Below are positions 1-7,434 of a stretch of 17,770 nt of DNA, piece after piece. Each line of letters starts with the position of its first letter. Positions within the stretch are counted from its first letter, which is position 1. Below the pieces are notes generated by a model, which was not told the DNA's origin, made no database searches, and worked only from the letters and a program-made list of their open reading frames with translations. Origin of the DNA: Burkholderiales bacterium (GTDB lineage Bacteria; Pseudomonadota; Gammaproteobacteria; Burkholderiales; Burkholderiaceae_D); the NCBI GenBank assembly GCA_028868455.1, contig JAGWUK010000010.1, forward strand, positions 1-17,770. The letters run 5' to 3'. A program made the translations under genes and the position numbers.

Positions 1-1
1 C

Positions 2-691
2 CCGGCCGAGCTGGCCAAATTTTCGGATCTGGCCCACCACTGGTGGGACGAGCAAGGCGAGTTCGGCCCGCTGCACGCCATCAACCCATTGCGTTTGGGC
101 TGGATCGAGCAACACCAGTCGCTGGACGGCCTGAAGGTGGTTGACGTCGGTTGCGGCGGCGGCATTTTGGCCGACAGCATGGCACGGCGCGGCGCCGATG
201 TGCTGGGCATCGACTTGGCCGAGAAATCGCTCAAAGTCGCCAAGCTGCACGCACTGGAAGCCGGCACGCCGCACATTCAATACCGCTGCGTCAGCGCCGA
301 GGCGTTGGGCGCCGAACAGCCCGGCGCGTTTGACGTCGTGACCTGCATGGAAATGCTGGAACACGTGCCCGACCCCGCGTCCATCGTGCGCGCTTGCGCT
401 GCCATGGTGAAGCCGGGCGGTCGTGTGTTTTTCTCCACGTTAAACCGCAACCCCATTTCCTTTTTGAGTGCCATCGTCGGCGCCGAATATGTGCTCAACC
501 TGCTGCAACGCGGTACGCACGAATACGCCCGCATGATCCAGCCGGCCGAATTGGCCCAATGGAGCCGCAGCGCCGGGCTGGACGTGCTGGGCATGCAAGG
601 CCTGACCTACAACCCCATCACGCGCCAATACAAGCTGACGCCCAACACCCAAGTCAACTACCTGCTGGCCACGCAGAAGGCTATTGCATGA
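2..691 (+). CDS. ubiG: Ubiquinone biosynthesis O-methyltransferase UbiG (5' end outside window)
   Basis: SAM-dependent methyltransferase that carries out both O-methylations in ubiquinone synthesis. The reading frame is open from base 2 and its first visible residues (KFSDLAHHWWDEQGEFGPLH, then INPLRLG) match the conserved UbiG N-terminus, so the true start lies a few codons before the window. About 229 residues are visible, against roughly 230-240 for the family. The SAM-binding motif I is seen as VVDVGCGGGILA followed by the acidic GIDLAEKSL; EMLEHVPDP and KPGGRVFFSTLNRNP are the later methyltransferase motifs, and the C-terminus YNPITRQYKL is typical of UbiG. The stop codon overlaps the gph start (ATGA, 688-691), so the two are translationally coupled. 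It is GC-rich, like a core gene. An internal TTG near base 89 is not the start, because homology continues upstream of it. Confidence 0.96.
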   Translation, partial: PAELAKFSDLAHHWWDEQGEFGPLHAINPLRLGWIEQHQSLDGLKVVDVGCGGGILADSMARRGADVLGIDLAEKSLKVAKLHALEAGTPHIQYRCVSAEALGAEQPGAFDVVTCMEMLEHVPDPASIVRACAAMVKPGGRVFFSTLNRNPISFLSAIVGAEYVLNLLQRGTHEYARMIQPAELAQWSRSAGLDVLGMQGLTYNPITRQYKLTPNTQVNYLLATQKAIA

Positions 692-1368
692 GCGACGTGA
701 TCACGCCCCTCTTCGACGTTGACGCCGTCTTGTTTGACTTGGACGGCACCTTGGTCGACAGCGCACCCGATTTGGCCGCCGCCGCCAACGCGCTGCGTGC
801 TGCGCGCCAATTGCCACCGTTGCCTGTGGAGCGCTACCGCCCGCACGCCAGCTCCGGTGCGCGCGGCATGCTGCACGTGGCGCTGGACATGGCACCGGAT
901 CACCCCGACTACGAGCCACAGCGTCAAGCCTTTTTCACCCAATACCAAGCGTGCTTGGCCGAGCGCACACAGCCATTCGACGGCATCCCCCAACTGCTGG
1001 GCGAACTGCTGACGCGCCGCATCGCCTGGGGTGTGGTCACCAACAAGGCAGAACGCTTCACCACCCCGCTGACCGACGCGCTGGACATCTTCGCCAGCGC
1101 GCAAATCATCGTCAGCGGCGACACCACGCCCCACGCCAAGCCGCACCCCGCCCCGCTGCTGTACGCCGCGGAAGGCATGGGCTTGGCACCTGAGCGCTGC
1201 CTGTATGTGGGCGACGACCTGCGCGACATCCAAGCCGCCCAAGCCGCCAACATGCCCTCCGTCGCCGTCGCCTACGGCTATCTGGGCCATGGCATCGACG
1301 TCAACGCATGGGGTGCCGACGCCATCATCGCCACGCCGCTGGACTTGCTGAAGCATTTGCACACTTGA
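688..1368 (+). CDS. gph: Phosphoglycolate phosphatase-type HAD hydrolase
   Basis: HAD-superfamily phosphatase of 226 residues, the usual size for Gph, which removes phosphate from 2-phosphoglycolate formed during DNA repair or oxygenase side reactions. Motif I is FDLDGTLVDS with the nucleophile and acid/base aspartates at D17 and D19. Motif II is VVTNK, motif III the lysine in HAKPHP, and motif IV the metal-binding GDDLRD. The ATG at 688 overlaps the ubiG stop and is preceded by AGAAGG 7 bases upstream, which decides the start; the frame is open further upstream but that part is a shadow of ubiG. The ubiG-gph pair is common in beta- and gammaproteobacteria. The 'AHxD'-type HAD family is hard to split by eye, so another small phosphate ester could be the real substrate. 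Confidence 0.9.
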   Translation: MSDVITPLFDVDAVLFDLDGTLVDSAPDLAAAANALRAARQLPPLPVERYRPHASSGARGMLHVALDMAPDHPDYEPQRQAFFTQYQACLAERTQPFDGIPQLLGELLTRRIAWGVVTNKAERFTTPLTDALDIFASAQIIVSGDTTPHAKPHPAPLLYAAEGMGLAPERCLYVGDDLRDIQAAQAANMPSVAVAYGYLGHGIDVNAWGADAIIATPLDLLKHLHT

Positions 1369-1391
1369 CTTCTTGCCAATGCGCCTAAAAT
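1365..1391 (+). promoter_or_regulatory. Likely sigma-70 promoter of ssrA
   Basis: TTGACT (1365-1370) and TAAAAT (1386-1391) each match five of six consensus bases. The spacer is 15 bases, shorter than the ideal 17. Transcription would begin a few bases before the mature tmRNA 5' end at 1401. The -35 box overlaps the gph stop codon, a compact arrangement. No transcript data are visible, so this is a pattern match supported by its position. Confidence 0.45.
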
Positions 1392-1400
1392 GAGTCGCTT

Positions 1401-1777
1401 GGGGCTGCATTGGTTTCGACGTGGGTTGGAATCGCAGTGGTGCATGTCGAGCTCGTTGGACGCTCGTAAAACTCCTGACAAAAAACTAACTGCAAACGAC
1501 GAACGTTTCGCACTCGCCGCTTAAATCCGGTGAGCCTCGCAACAGCAGGCCGATGGGCTGGGCAAGGGCAGCGCAAGCTGTCCAGGCTGCGAGGGAATTC
1601 ACATCGGCTGGCTTGATGTCGTGCACCTTGACATTGAGCGAGACACAAGGGTGCTGGCTGCGATCAAAGCGTGTGTCTGCGCGTTGACCGTGGTGAGACT
1701 CAAACCAGAACACTAAACATGTAGATCTGCGCGAGGAAGGTTTGCGGACGGGGGTTCAAATCCCCCCAGCTCCACCA
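1401..1777 (+). ncRNA. ssrA: tmRNA (ssrA), proteolysis tag ANDERFALAA
   Basis: Transfer-messenger RNA that rescues stalled ribosomes together with SmpB. The 5' end GGGGCUG pairs with CAGCUCC just before the encoded CCA (1775-1777). The third pair is a G-U wobble, the alanine identity element. The T-arm (GGGGGTTCAAATCCCCC, near 1750-1766) is intact. The tag frame runs from GCA at 1492 to TAA at 1522-1524 and reads ANDERFALAA, a betaproteobacterial-type tag ending in the ALAA degradation signal; the resume codon is therefore GCA at 1492. Length is about 377 bases, normal for a one-piece tmRNA. The mature ends are set by the acceptor stem. ssrA 3' ends are frequent integration sites for genomic islands, and the GC content falls sharply soon after this gene. 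Confidence 0.97.
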
Positions 1778-1790
1778 TCTTGCTTGAAGA

Positions 1791-1828
1791 AGGCGTCTGT
1801 GGCATCGTCCACAGACGCCTTTTTTTTG
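1791..1828 (+). terminator. Rho-independent terminator of ssrA
   Basis: A perfect 12-bp inverted repeat, AGGCGTCTGTGG (1791-1802) and CCACAGACGCCT (1809-1820), encloses a 6-base loop and runs into eight T residues (1820-1827). It begins 14 bases after the tmRNA CCA end, so it ends the ssrA transcript and isolates it from the regulator and glycan genes downstream. Confidence 0.93.
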
Positions 1829-1972
1829 CTGGACGGTCATCCGGCTGTAACACTTCCGTCAACCGCTGACGTTAGAATTGTTCAACTTCAAACAAAAGAT
1901 CATCGCCGGATGGTCGTTGACTCTCAGTACATTTTCTGCACCCGCAACTTTGATCATTCGCAACCATTTCGC

Positions 1973-2350
1973 ATGACCCCCAGTCGACAATCCAACTTGC
2001 AAGAGGACACCTACTTTCGTGTGATGCGACTGCTGCAAGACAACCCTGACATGACACAGCGCGAGCTTGCTCAGTCGTTAGGCGTGAGTCTCAGTGGCGT
2101 CAATTATTGTCTGAAGGCATTGATAGACAAAGGCTGGGTCAAGATGCAGAACTTCAGTCAATCTAAAAACAAATTTAGATATATCTACGTGCTCACGCCT
2201 ATAGGTATCGCAGAAAAAATTGAATTAACAAATCAGTTTTTGAAACGCAAAATAAAAGAACATGCAGAGCTTACAGAAGAAATCGAAAAGCTAAAGACCG
2301 AACAGTACCAACAAAGCAACAGCGCCATATTTTTCCATACCAATTATTAA
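1973..2350 (+). CDS. EPS-associated MarR-family transcriptional regulator
   Basis: Small DNA-binding protein of 125 residues. A winged helix-turn-helix spans roughly residues 14-75, with recognition helix region TQRELAQSLGVSLSGVNYCL followed by ALIDKGWVK. The C-terminal part (about residues 84-115) is rich in Lys and Glu and probably forms a coiled coil for dimerisation. The pattern LQEDTYFRVMRLLQDNP...GVNYCLKALIDKGWVK is that of the EPS-associated MarR-like regulators found beside exopolysaccharide or O-antigen loci in proteobacteria. The frame is open further upstream, back through the tmRNA end, so the start must be chosen. ATG 1973 gives the family's usual N-terminus; ATG 1910 is an alternative, and neither has a good ribosome binding site. 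It sits 23 bases before pseB and probably belongs to, or controls, the same transcription unit. Sign of regulation and ligand are unknown. Confidence 0.82.
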   Translation: MTPSRQSNLQEDTYFRVMRLLQDNPDMTQRELAQSLGVSLSGVNYCLKALIDKGWVKMQNFSQSKNKFRYIYVLTPIGIAEKIELTNQFLKRKIKEHAELTEEIEKLKTEQYQQSNSAIFFHTNY

Positions 2351-2373
2351 TTTTAATCATATTTAATTAAATC

Positions 2374-3372
2374 ATGTTAAAAAACTCCACAATTTTGATT
2401 ACCGGCGGTACAGGGTCATTTGGCAACACATTCGTGCCCATGACACTTGAAAAATACAATCCCAAAAAAATAATCATCTTTTCTAGAGATGAAATGAAAC
2501 AGTGGGAAATGGCGAAAAAATTTGTCGGCGATGAGCGCATCCGATTTTTTATTGGCGACGTGCGGGACAAGCCCAGACTTGACCGAGCTCTTGACGGAGT
2601 TGATTACGTGGTACATGCAGCGGCCACCAAAATTGTGCCTACCGCTGAGTACAACCCTTTTGAATGTGTCAAAACAAACGTCATGGGCGCGATGAATCTC
2701 ATCGATGCTTGTATTGACAAGGGCGTTAAAAAAGTTGTGGCTTTGTCTACAGACAAAGCAAGCAGCCCAATTAACCTGTATGGTGCAACAAAATTAGCAT
2801 CAGACAAATTGTTTGTTGCCGGAAATTCATACGCGGGTGGACATGGCACGACGTTTTCTGTTGTGCGCTATGGCAACGTCATGGGCTCACGTGGCTCTGT
2901 CATCCCTTTTTTCATGTCGATCAAAGACAAAGGTCAGTTACCGATCACTGACGAACGAATGACAAGATTTATGATTTCGCTCGAGCAAGGTGTTGATTTG
3001 GTTTGGCATGCATTTCAAGACATGGAAGGCGGCGAAATCTATGTTAAGAAAATTCCTTCAATGAAAGTAACCGATTTGGCGAAAGTAGTTGCGCCATCTG
3101 CGGAATTAAAAATGGTTGGAATCAGGCCTGGTGAAAAACTTCATGAGCAAATGATCAGCCAAGAGGATGCGTATTATACCTACGAGTATCCTGAACATTT
3201 CAAAATTCTCCCCACCATCAACGATTGGGCAACCTGTGCGAATCGAATAAAAGATGGAAAAAAAGTTCCTGAAGGCTTTGTCTATTCTAGCGACAACAAT
3301 ACCGAATGGATGTCCAATGAAGAGTTAAAGACATGGATAGATAACAATATTGAAAAAATCGGGAGTATCTGA
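2374..3372 (+). CDS. pseB: UDP-N-acetylglucosamine 4,6-dehydratase (inverting), PseB-like
   Basis: Cytoplasmic NADP-dependent enzyme that removes water from UDP-GlcNAc and inverts C5, giving the 4-keto-L-arabino sugar that starts pseudaminic acid synthesis. The protein has 332 residues, the family length. It shows the Rossmann motif TGGTGSFG (residues 10-17) and NAD(P)-contacting VGDERIRFFIGDVRD. The active-site segment STDKASSPINLYGATK gives D127, K128 and Y136, which line up with D132, K133 and Y141 of Helicobacter FlaA1/PseB. The hallmark AATKIVPTAEYNP differs slightly from the common AALKQVP form. The start ATG is in a very AT-rich stretch with no clear ribosome binding site. The C-terminus is intact, and pseC follows after 3 bases. 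The retaining homologue that starts legionaminic acid or bacillosamine synthesis is a longer membrane protein, so PseB is preferred. Confidence 0.93.
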   Translation: MLKNSTILITGGTGSFGNTFVPMTLEKYNPKKIIIFSRDEMKQWEMAKKFVGDERIRFFIGDVRDKPRLDRALDGVDYVVHAAATKIVPTAEYNPFECVKTNVMGAMNLIDACIDKGVKKVVALSTDKASSPINLYGATKLASDKLFVAGNSYAGGHGTTFSVVRYGNVMGSRGSVIPFFMSIKDKGQLPITDERMTRFMISLEQGVDLVWHAFQDMEGGEIYVKKIPSMKVTDLAKVVAPSAELKMVGIRPGEKLHEQMISQEDAYYTYEYPEHFKILPTINDWATCANRIKDGKKVPEGFVYSSDNNTEWMSNEELKTWIDNNIEKIGSI

Positions 3373-3375
3373 TTC

Positions 3376-4536
3376 ATGATACCGTATGGTCGACAAGATA
3401 TCAGAGAAGAAGACATTGATGCGGTGGTGTCGGTATTAAAGTCTGATTTTTTAACTCAGGGGCCCATGGTTCCAGCGTTTGAGAATAGAGTCGCATCCCA
3501 TGTTGGTTCCAAGTTCGCAGTGGCGGTCAACAGCGCAACATCTGCATTGCACATCGCATGCTTGGCTTTGGATCTACAAAAGGGAGACGTCTTGTGGACA
3601 ACGCCAATCACATTTGTCGCGTCCGCCAACTGCGCATTGTACTGCGGTGCTGCAATTGATTTTGTAGACATCAACCCAAAAACATACAACATTTCTGTTG
3701 AAAAATTAGAAGAAAAATTAATCTTCGCACAATCACGAGGCATTCTGCCAAAAATACTTGTTGCAGTCCATCTGTGCGGTGAGCCATGTGAAATGGAAAA
3801 AATCAGCGCCCTATCGAAAAAATATGGATTCAAAATCATCGAAGATGCATCGCATGCAATAGGTGGAAAATACAAAAATAGCTTCATAGGTAGCAATCAT
3901 TACAGTGACATCACAGTCTTTAGTTTTCACCCAGTAAAAATAATTACGACAGCCGAGGGGGGGATGGCCTTAACAAACAATGCGTTGTTAGACCAACGGT
4001 TGAGATTGTTAAGAAGTCACGGTATCACGCGCGACGAAGCGTCCATGACACACCAGCCCGACGGCCCTTGGTATTATCAGCAAATAGAGTTGGGTTACAA
4101 CTATCGAATGACTGAGTTGCAAGCAGCCTTGGGTTTGAGTCAAATGGATCGATTGGATCTATACGTACAGACCCGGCATCAACTTGCCAAGAGATACCAA
4201 GACCTGCTCCGTGATCTACCTCTGAGCGCTCAGCAGCTAGACCCTGAATCCTATTCAGGCCTGCATTTATATGTCATTCGGCTTGACAAAAATGCCATCA
4301 AAAATACCCACCTTGAGGTATTCAATGATTTAAGAGCCTCGGGTATTGGAGTGAACTTGCACTATATACCAGTTCATCTTCAGCCTTATTACAAAAAATT
4401 GGGATTTACCCCCAACAGTTATCCAGAGGCAGAAAAATATTACTCGGAAGCAATCAGTATACCATTGTACTACGGCATGAGCGAATCACAGCAAGACCAA
4501 GTTGTTCAAGCCATTTCAAAGGCAGTTGGGGCATGA
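3376..4536 (+). CDS. pseC: UDP-4-amino-4,6-dideoxy-N-acetyl-L-altrosamine transaminase, PseC-like
   Basis: DegT/DnrJ/EryC1-family PLP aminotransferase (386 residues) that aminates C4 of the PseB product, with glutamate as the usual donor. Visible signatures are the N-terminal IPYGRQDI with FLTQGP, the phosphate-binding NSATSALHIA (from about residue 52), the PLP-contacting aspartate D157 in EDASHAIGG, and the Schiff-base lysine K188 in SFHPVKIITTAEGG. NYRMTELQAALG is the usual C-terminal-domain motif. The position directly after pseB (3-base gap) supports PseC over other DegT enzymes. The stop overlaps the next start (ATGA, 4533-4536). GC content is lower than in the flanking core genes. Confidence 0.93.
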   Translation: MIPYGRQDIREEDIDAVVSVLKSDFLTQGPMVPAFENRVASHVGSKFAVAVNSATSALHIACLALDLQKGDVLWTTPITFVASANCALYCGAAIDFVDINPKTYNISVEKLEEKLIFAQSRGILPKILVAVHLCGEPCEMEKISALSKKYGFKIIEDASHAIGGKYKNSFIGSNHYSDITVFSFHPVKIITTAEGGMALTNNALLDQRLRLLRSHGITRDEASMTHQPDGPWYYQQIELGYNYRMTELQAALGLSQMDRLDLYVQTRHQLAKRYQDLLRDLPLSAQQLDPESYSGLHLYVIRLDKNAIKNTHLEVFNDLRASGIGVNLHYIPVHLQPYYKKLGFTPNSYPEAEKYYSEAISIPLYYGMSESQQDQVVQAISKAVGA

Positions 4537-5405
4537 AAATTGCAATTGGAACCGCTCAATTCGGTTTAAATTATGGGATTGCAAACACTACTGGCTCCAA
4601 ACCAACGATTGCTGAAATTAAAAAAATAGTAAAAGTCGCGTCAACCAATAACATCGACACTTATGATACGGCCATTGCGTACGGCGACAGTGAGAGCGTT
4701 TTAGGGACTTTGAATCTACGTGATAAAAAAATCATCACGAAATTACCCGCACTCCCTAATGATGTTACAAATCCATACGACTGGGTGCTGAATGAAGTTA
4801 ACGGATCGCTGGACCGATTGAATGGCTGCAGCATCTACGGACTATTGCTGCATCGCCCAGAGCAACTATTTCAACGAGGTGGAGACGAAATTCTCCGCGC
4901 CCTATCAGATCTGAAAGAAAGAAACATAGTGAACAAAATCGGTGTCTCGATTTACGACGCCGACGAATTGGAAAATCTATTTAAATTGAAGGATTTTGAC
5001 ATCATCCAAGCTCCATTCAATATCATTGATAATAAGCTATTTAAAAGTGGCTGGCTTCATACTTTGAATAAAAAAAATGTAGAGGTGCACACAAGATCAG
5101 CATTTTTGCAAGGCCTACTCCTCATGCCGCCAGACAACAGACCATCATATTTTGACAAATGGTCTGGCATATGGAGGGTTTGGACCGAGTGGCTGAATGA
5201 CAATCGACTCACTGCGCTTGAAGCGTGCGTATCATATGCCATGTCGATAAAAGAAATCGACAAAGTTATATTTGGAATTGACAGTGCACAACAGCTGATG
5301 GGTATTTTGTCTGCCAGAAATACAATCACGCCTCAAAAATTGCCTGAGTGGCCACACAATGTAGACTCAGCATTAACGAACCCAGCAAATTGGATTGTGA
5401 AGTGA
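4533..5405 (+). CDS. Aldo/keto reductase in the nonulosonate operon
   Basis: Predicted NAD(P)H-dependent oxidoreductase of 290 residues with a TIM-barrel fold. The catalytic tetrad of aldo/keto reductases is visible: D45 and Y50 in DTYDTAIAYGDSE, K70 in IITKLPA, and H107 in LLLHRPE. The N-terminus (KIAIGTAQFGLNYGIAN) is typical of the subgroup often found in surface-sugar clusters. Start and stop both overlap neighbours (ATGA before, GTGA after), so it is translationally coupled between pseC and the cytidylyltransferase-aminotransferase fusion. No aldo/keto reductase is needed for plain Pse, so it probably supplies an additional carbonyl reduction or oxidation, perhaps together with the class III aminotransferase domain encoded next. 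The substrate is unknown. Confidence 0.85.
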   Translation: MKIAIGTAQFGLNYGIANTTGSKPTIAEIKKIVKVASTNNIDTYDTAIAYGDSESVLGTLNLRDKKIITKLPALPNDVTNPYDWVLNEVNGSLDRLNGCSIYGLLLHRPEQLFQRGGDEILRALSDLKERNIVNKIGVSIYDADELENLFKLKDFDIIQAPFNIIDNKLFKSGWLHTLNKKNVEVHTRSAFLQGLLLMPPDNRPSYFDKWSGIWRVWTEWLNDNRLTALEACVSYAMSIKEIDKVIFGIDSAQQLMGILSARNTITPQKLPEWPHNVDSALTNPANWIVK

Positions 5406-7429
5406 AAGTATTAGCAATTGTTCAAGCACGAATGGGGTCAACTCGGCTGCCTAATAAGGTCATGCTCCCCATTGGTGATAAGACTTTGATAGAAATCTTA
5501 CTGAATCGGTTGGCTAAAGCCAAAACACTGAATCAAATCATTGTTGCCACCTCGACAGACCCTAAAAATGACTCTTTAAGAAAACACGTTGAGGATCTGG
5601 GTTACAACTGCTATTCAGGTAGCGAATCAGATGTACTGGACCGCTATTATCAAGCGGCCAAACATTTTGAAGGTGAAGTAATAGTACGCATCACGGGCGA
5701 CTGCCCACTCGTTGATGCAGCTTTGGTTGACAAGGCGGTTAAATTATATCTAGATGGTGACATCGACTATTTAAGCAACACCAACCCACCGACTTACCCA
5801 GACGGCTTGGATATAGAGATTTTTTCATTTAAAGCGCTAAGCCAGGCCCACAAAAAGGCGACTCTTTCTTACGACAAAGAGCATGTAACACCTTATTTGA
5901 GGAATTCTAATCATTTCAAGACGAATTATTTTTCTAATAGTATTGACTTGTCGAATTTACGCTGGACTGTGGATGAGGCCAATGATTTAAAAGTTATTAG
6001 GAATGTATTCAACACATTTGCGCCAGATATAAATTTTAATTGGGAAGCGGTACACGCTCTTCAGCTTAACAGACCGGAACTTTTTATGGAAAATCAAAAC
6101 ATTATTCGAAACGAAGGCGCTTTAGTTGGCACGGGTCAAAAACTTTGGAAGCGTGCCAAGTCCGTGATCCCTGGCGGGAACATGCTTCTGTCGAAGCGGG
6201 CCGAAATGTTTCTGCCAGATTTTTGGCCTGCCTATTACAGCAGGTCGAAAGGATGCAAAGTATGGGACATGGACAACAATGAATATATAGATATGTCTAT
6301 TATGGGCATCGGCACAAATATTCTCGGCTATGGAAATGATGAAGTTGACAGCGCGGTTTCGGCCACAGTCGTCAAGGGAAATATGTCAACCTTCAATTGC
6401 CCAGAAGAAGTTTACTTGGCAGAGAAGATGGTCGAATTACACCCATGGGCTGATATGGTCAGATTTGCGAGATCTGGTGGTGAGGCGAATGCCGTTGCGA
6501 TTAGAATTGCCAGGGCAGCATCAGGGAAGGATAAAGTTGCTGTTTGTGGATATCACGGCTGGCACGATTGGTATCTCTCCGCTAATTTAGGTGATGATGA
6601 GACATTGGCAGGACATCTTCTCCCAGGATTGGAACCGAAAGGCGTTCCTCAAAATCTAAGGGGTACCGTTTTTCCTTTTAATTATAACAATTACGATGAA
6701 TTAGAAAAATTGGTTTCCAATAATGATATTGGCGTCATTAAAATGGAGGTCGTTCGCAATAAGGGGCCAGAAAATAATTTTCTGCACAGGGTGCGCGAAT
6801 TGGCCACAAAAAAAGGAATTATTTTAATTTTTGATGAATGCACATCAGGATTCAGGCAGTGTAATGGTGGACTGCATAAGCTATTTGGTGTCGAACCTGA
6901 TATGGCAATGTTCGGTAAAGCATTGGGCAACGGTTATGCGATTACTGCAACCATCGGTCGTCGAGAAATAATGGAGGCCGCTCAATCTACATTTATCAGC
7001 AGTACATTTTGGACTGAGCGCATTGGACCCACCGCAGCATTAAAAACTTTAGAAGTAATGGAAAAGACCAAGTCGTGGGAAACCATAACCGACATTGGCA
7101 ACTATATGCGGGATGGTTGGCAAAAGTTAGCCGATAAGCACGACTTGAAGATCGGTCACTTTGGTCTTCCTGCATTAACGGGCTTTTCATTTGAAAGTTC
7201 AAATGCACTTGCATATAAAACTTATATGACACAAGAAATGTTAAAGAAAGGTTATTTGGCCAGCACCGTTTTTTATGCATGCACAGAGCACACTGTCGAT
7301 ATCGTTGACACATATTTAGAACAACTTGATCCAATATTCTCGAAGATCAAACAGTTCGAAAATGGCCTGAATGTTAACGATTTTTTAGATGGCCCCGTTT
7401 GTCACGGCGGTTTCAAACGTTTGAACTGA
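5402..7429 (+). CDS. Bifunctional SpsF-like cytidylyltransferase / class III (GSA-aminomutase-like) aminotransferase
   Basis: Two-domain protein of 675 residues. Residues 1-240 are an SpsF-type nucleotidyltransferase: VQARMGSTRLPNKVM (7-21) is the nucleotide-binding loop, with SGSESDVLDRYYQ, ITGDCPLVD and TYPDGLDIE further on. Residues from about 250 to the end resemble glutamate-1-semialdehyde aminomutase: LWKRAKSVIPGG at the N-terminus, SGGEANAVAIRIARA, Asp478 in IFDECTSGFR, and the PLP lysine K506 in MFGKALGNGYA. Both active sites look intact. The most likely role of the first domain is CTP-dependent activation of a nonulosonate, as B. subtilis SpsF stands in an operon with SpsE and SpsG; the aminotransferase substrate is unknown. 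The start is a GTG whose last two bases belong to the previous TGA (GTGA). Homology begins exactly there, although the frame stays open upstream with another GTG at 5348. Confidence 0.88.
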   Translation: MKVLAIVQARMGSTRLPNKVMLPIGDKTLIEILLNRLAKAKTLNQIIVATSTDPKNDSLRKHVEDLGYNCYSGSESDVLDRYYQAAKHFEGEVIVRITGDCPLVDAALVDKAVKLYLDGDIDYLSNTNPPTYPDGLDIEIFSFKALSQAHKKATLSYDKEHVTPYLRNSNHFKTNYFSNSIDLSNLRWTVDEANDLKVIRNVFNTFAPDINFNWEAVHALQLNRPELFMENQNIIRNEGALVGTGQKLWKRAKSVIPGGNMLLSKRAEMFLPDFWPAYYSRSKGCKVWDMDNNEYIDMSIMGIGTNILGYGNDEVDSAVSATVVKGNMSTFNCPEEVYLAEKMVELHPWADMVRFARSGGEANAVAIRIARAASGKDKVAVCGYHGWHDWYLSANLGDDETLAGHLLPGLEPKGVPQNLRGTVFPFNYNNYDELEKLVSNNDIGVIKMEVVRNKGPENNFLHRVRELATKKGIILIFDECTSGFRQCNGGLHKLFGVEPDMAMFGKALGNGYAITATIGRREIMEAAQSTFISSTFWTERIGPTAALKTLEVMEKTKSWETITDIGNYMRDGWQKLADKHDLKIGHFGLPALTGFSFESSNALAYKTYMTQEMLKKGYLASTVFYACTEHTVDIVDTYLEQLDPIFSKIKQFENGLNVNDFLDGPVCHGGFKRLN

Positions 7430-7434
7430 ATGCC

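Noticed and set aside
394..687. Upstream extension of gph into ubiG
   Set aside because: The frame is open but its product has no homology, and the ATG at 688 has a good ribosome binding site and the expected N-terminus.
658..1410. Long minus-strand open frame opposite gph
   Set aside because: It is 250 codons of low-complexity protein rich in G, V, Q and R with no family signal, in GC-rich DNA where antisense frames stay open by chance, while the + strand carries clear HAD motifs.
1850..1880. TAGAAT (1873-1878) as a -10 box for the regulator
   Set aside because: No acceptable -35 hexamer lies 16-18 bases upstream, so it is only a weak match.
1742..1972. Upstream extension of the regulator through the tmRNA end and terminator
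   Set aside because: The tmRNA is a structural RNA and the family N-terminus starts at ATG 1973.
2401..2414. GGCGGTA resembling the ops/JUMPstart antitermination core
   Set aside because: These bases encode the TGGTG part of the PseB Rossmann motif and the rest of the ops consensus is absent.
6996..7334. Minus-strand frame inside the class III aminotransferase
   Set aside because: No family features and fully inside a well-supported + strand gene; the same holds for the other minus-strand frames.
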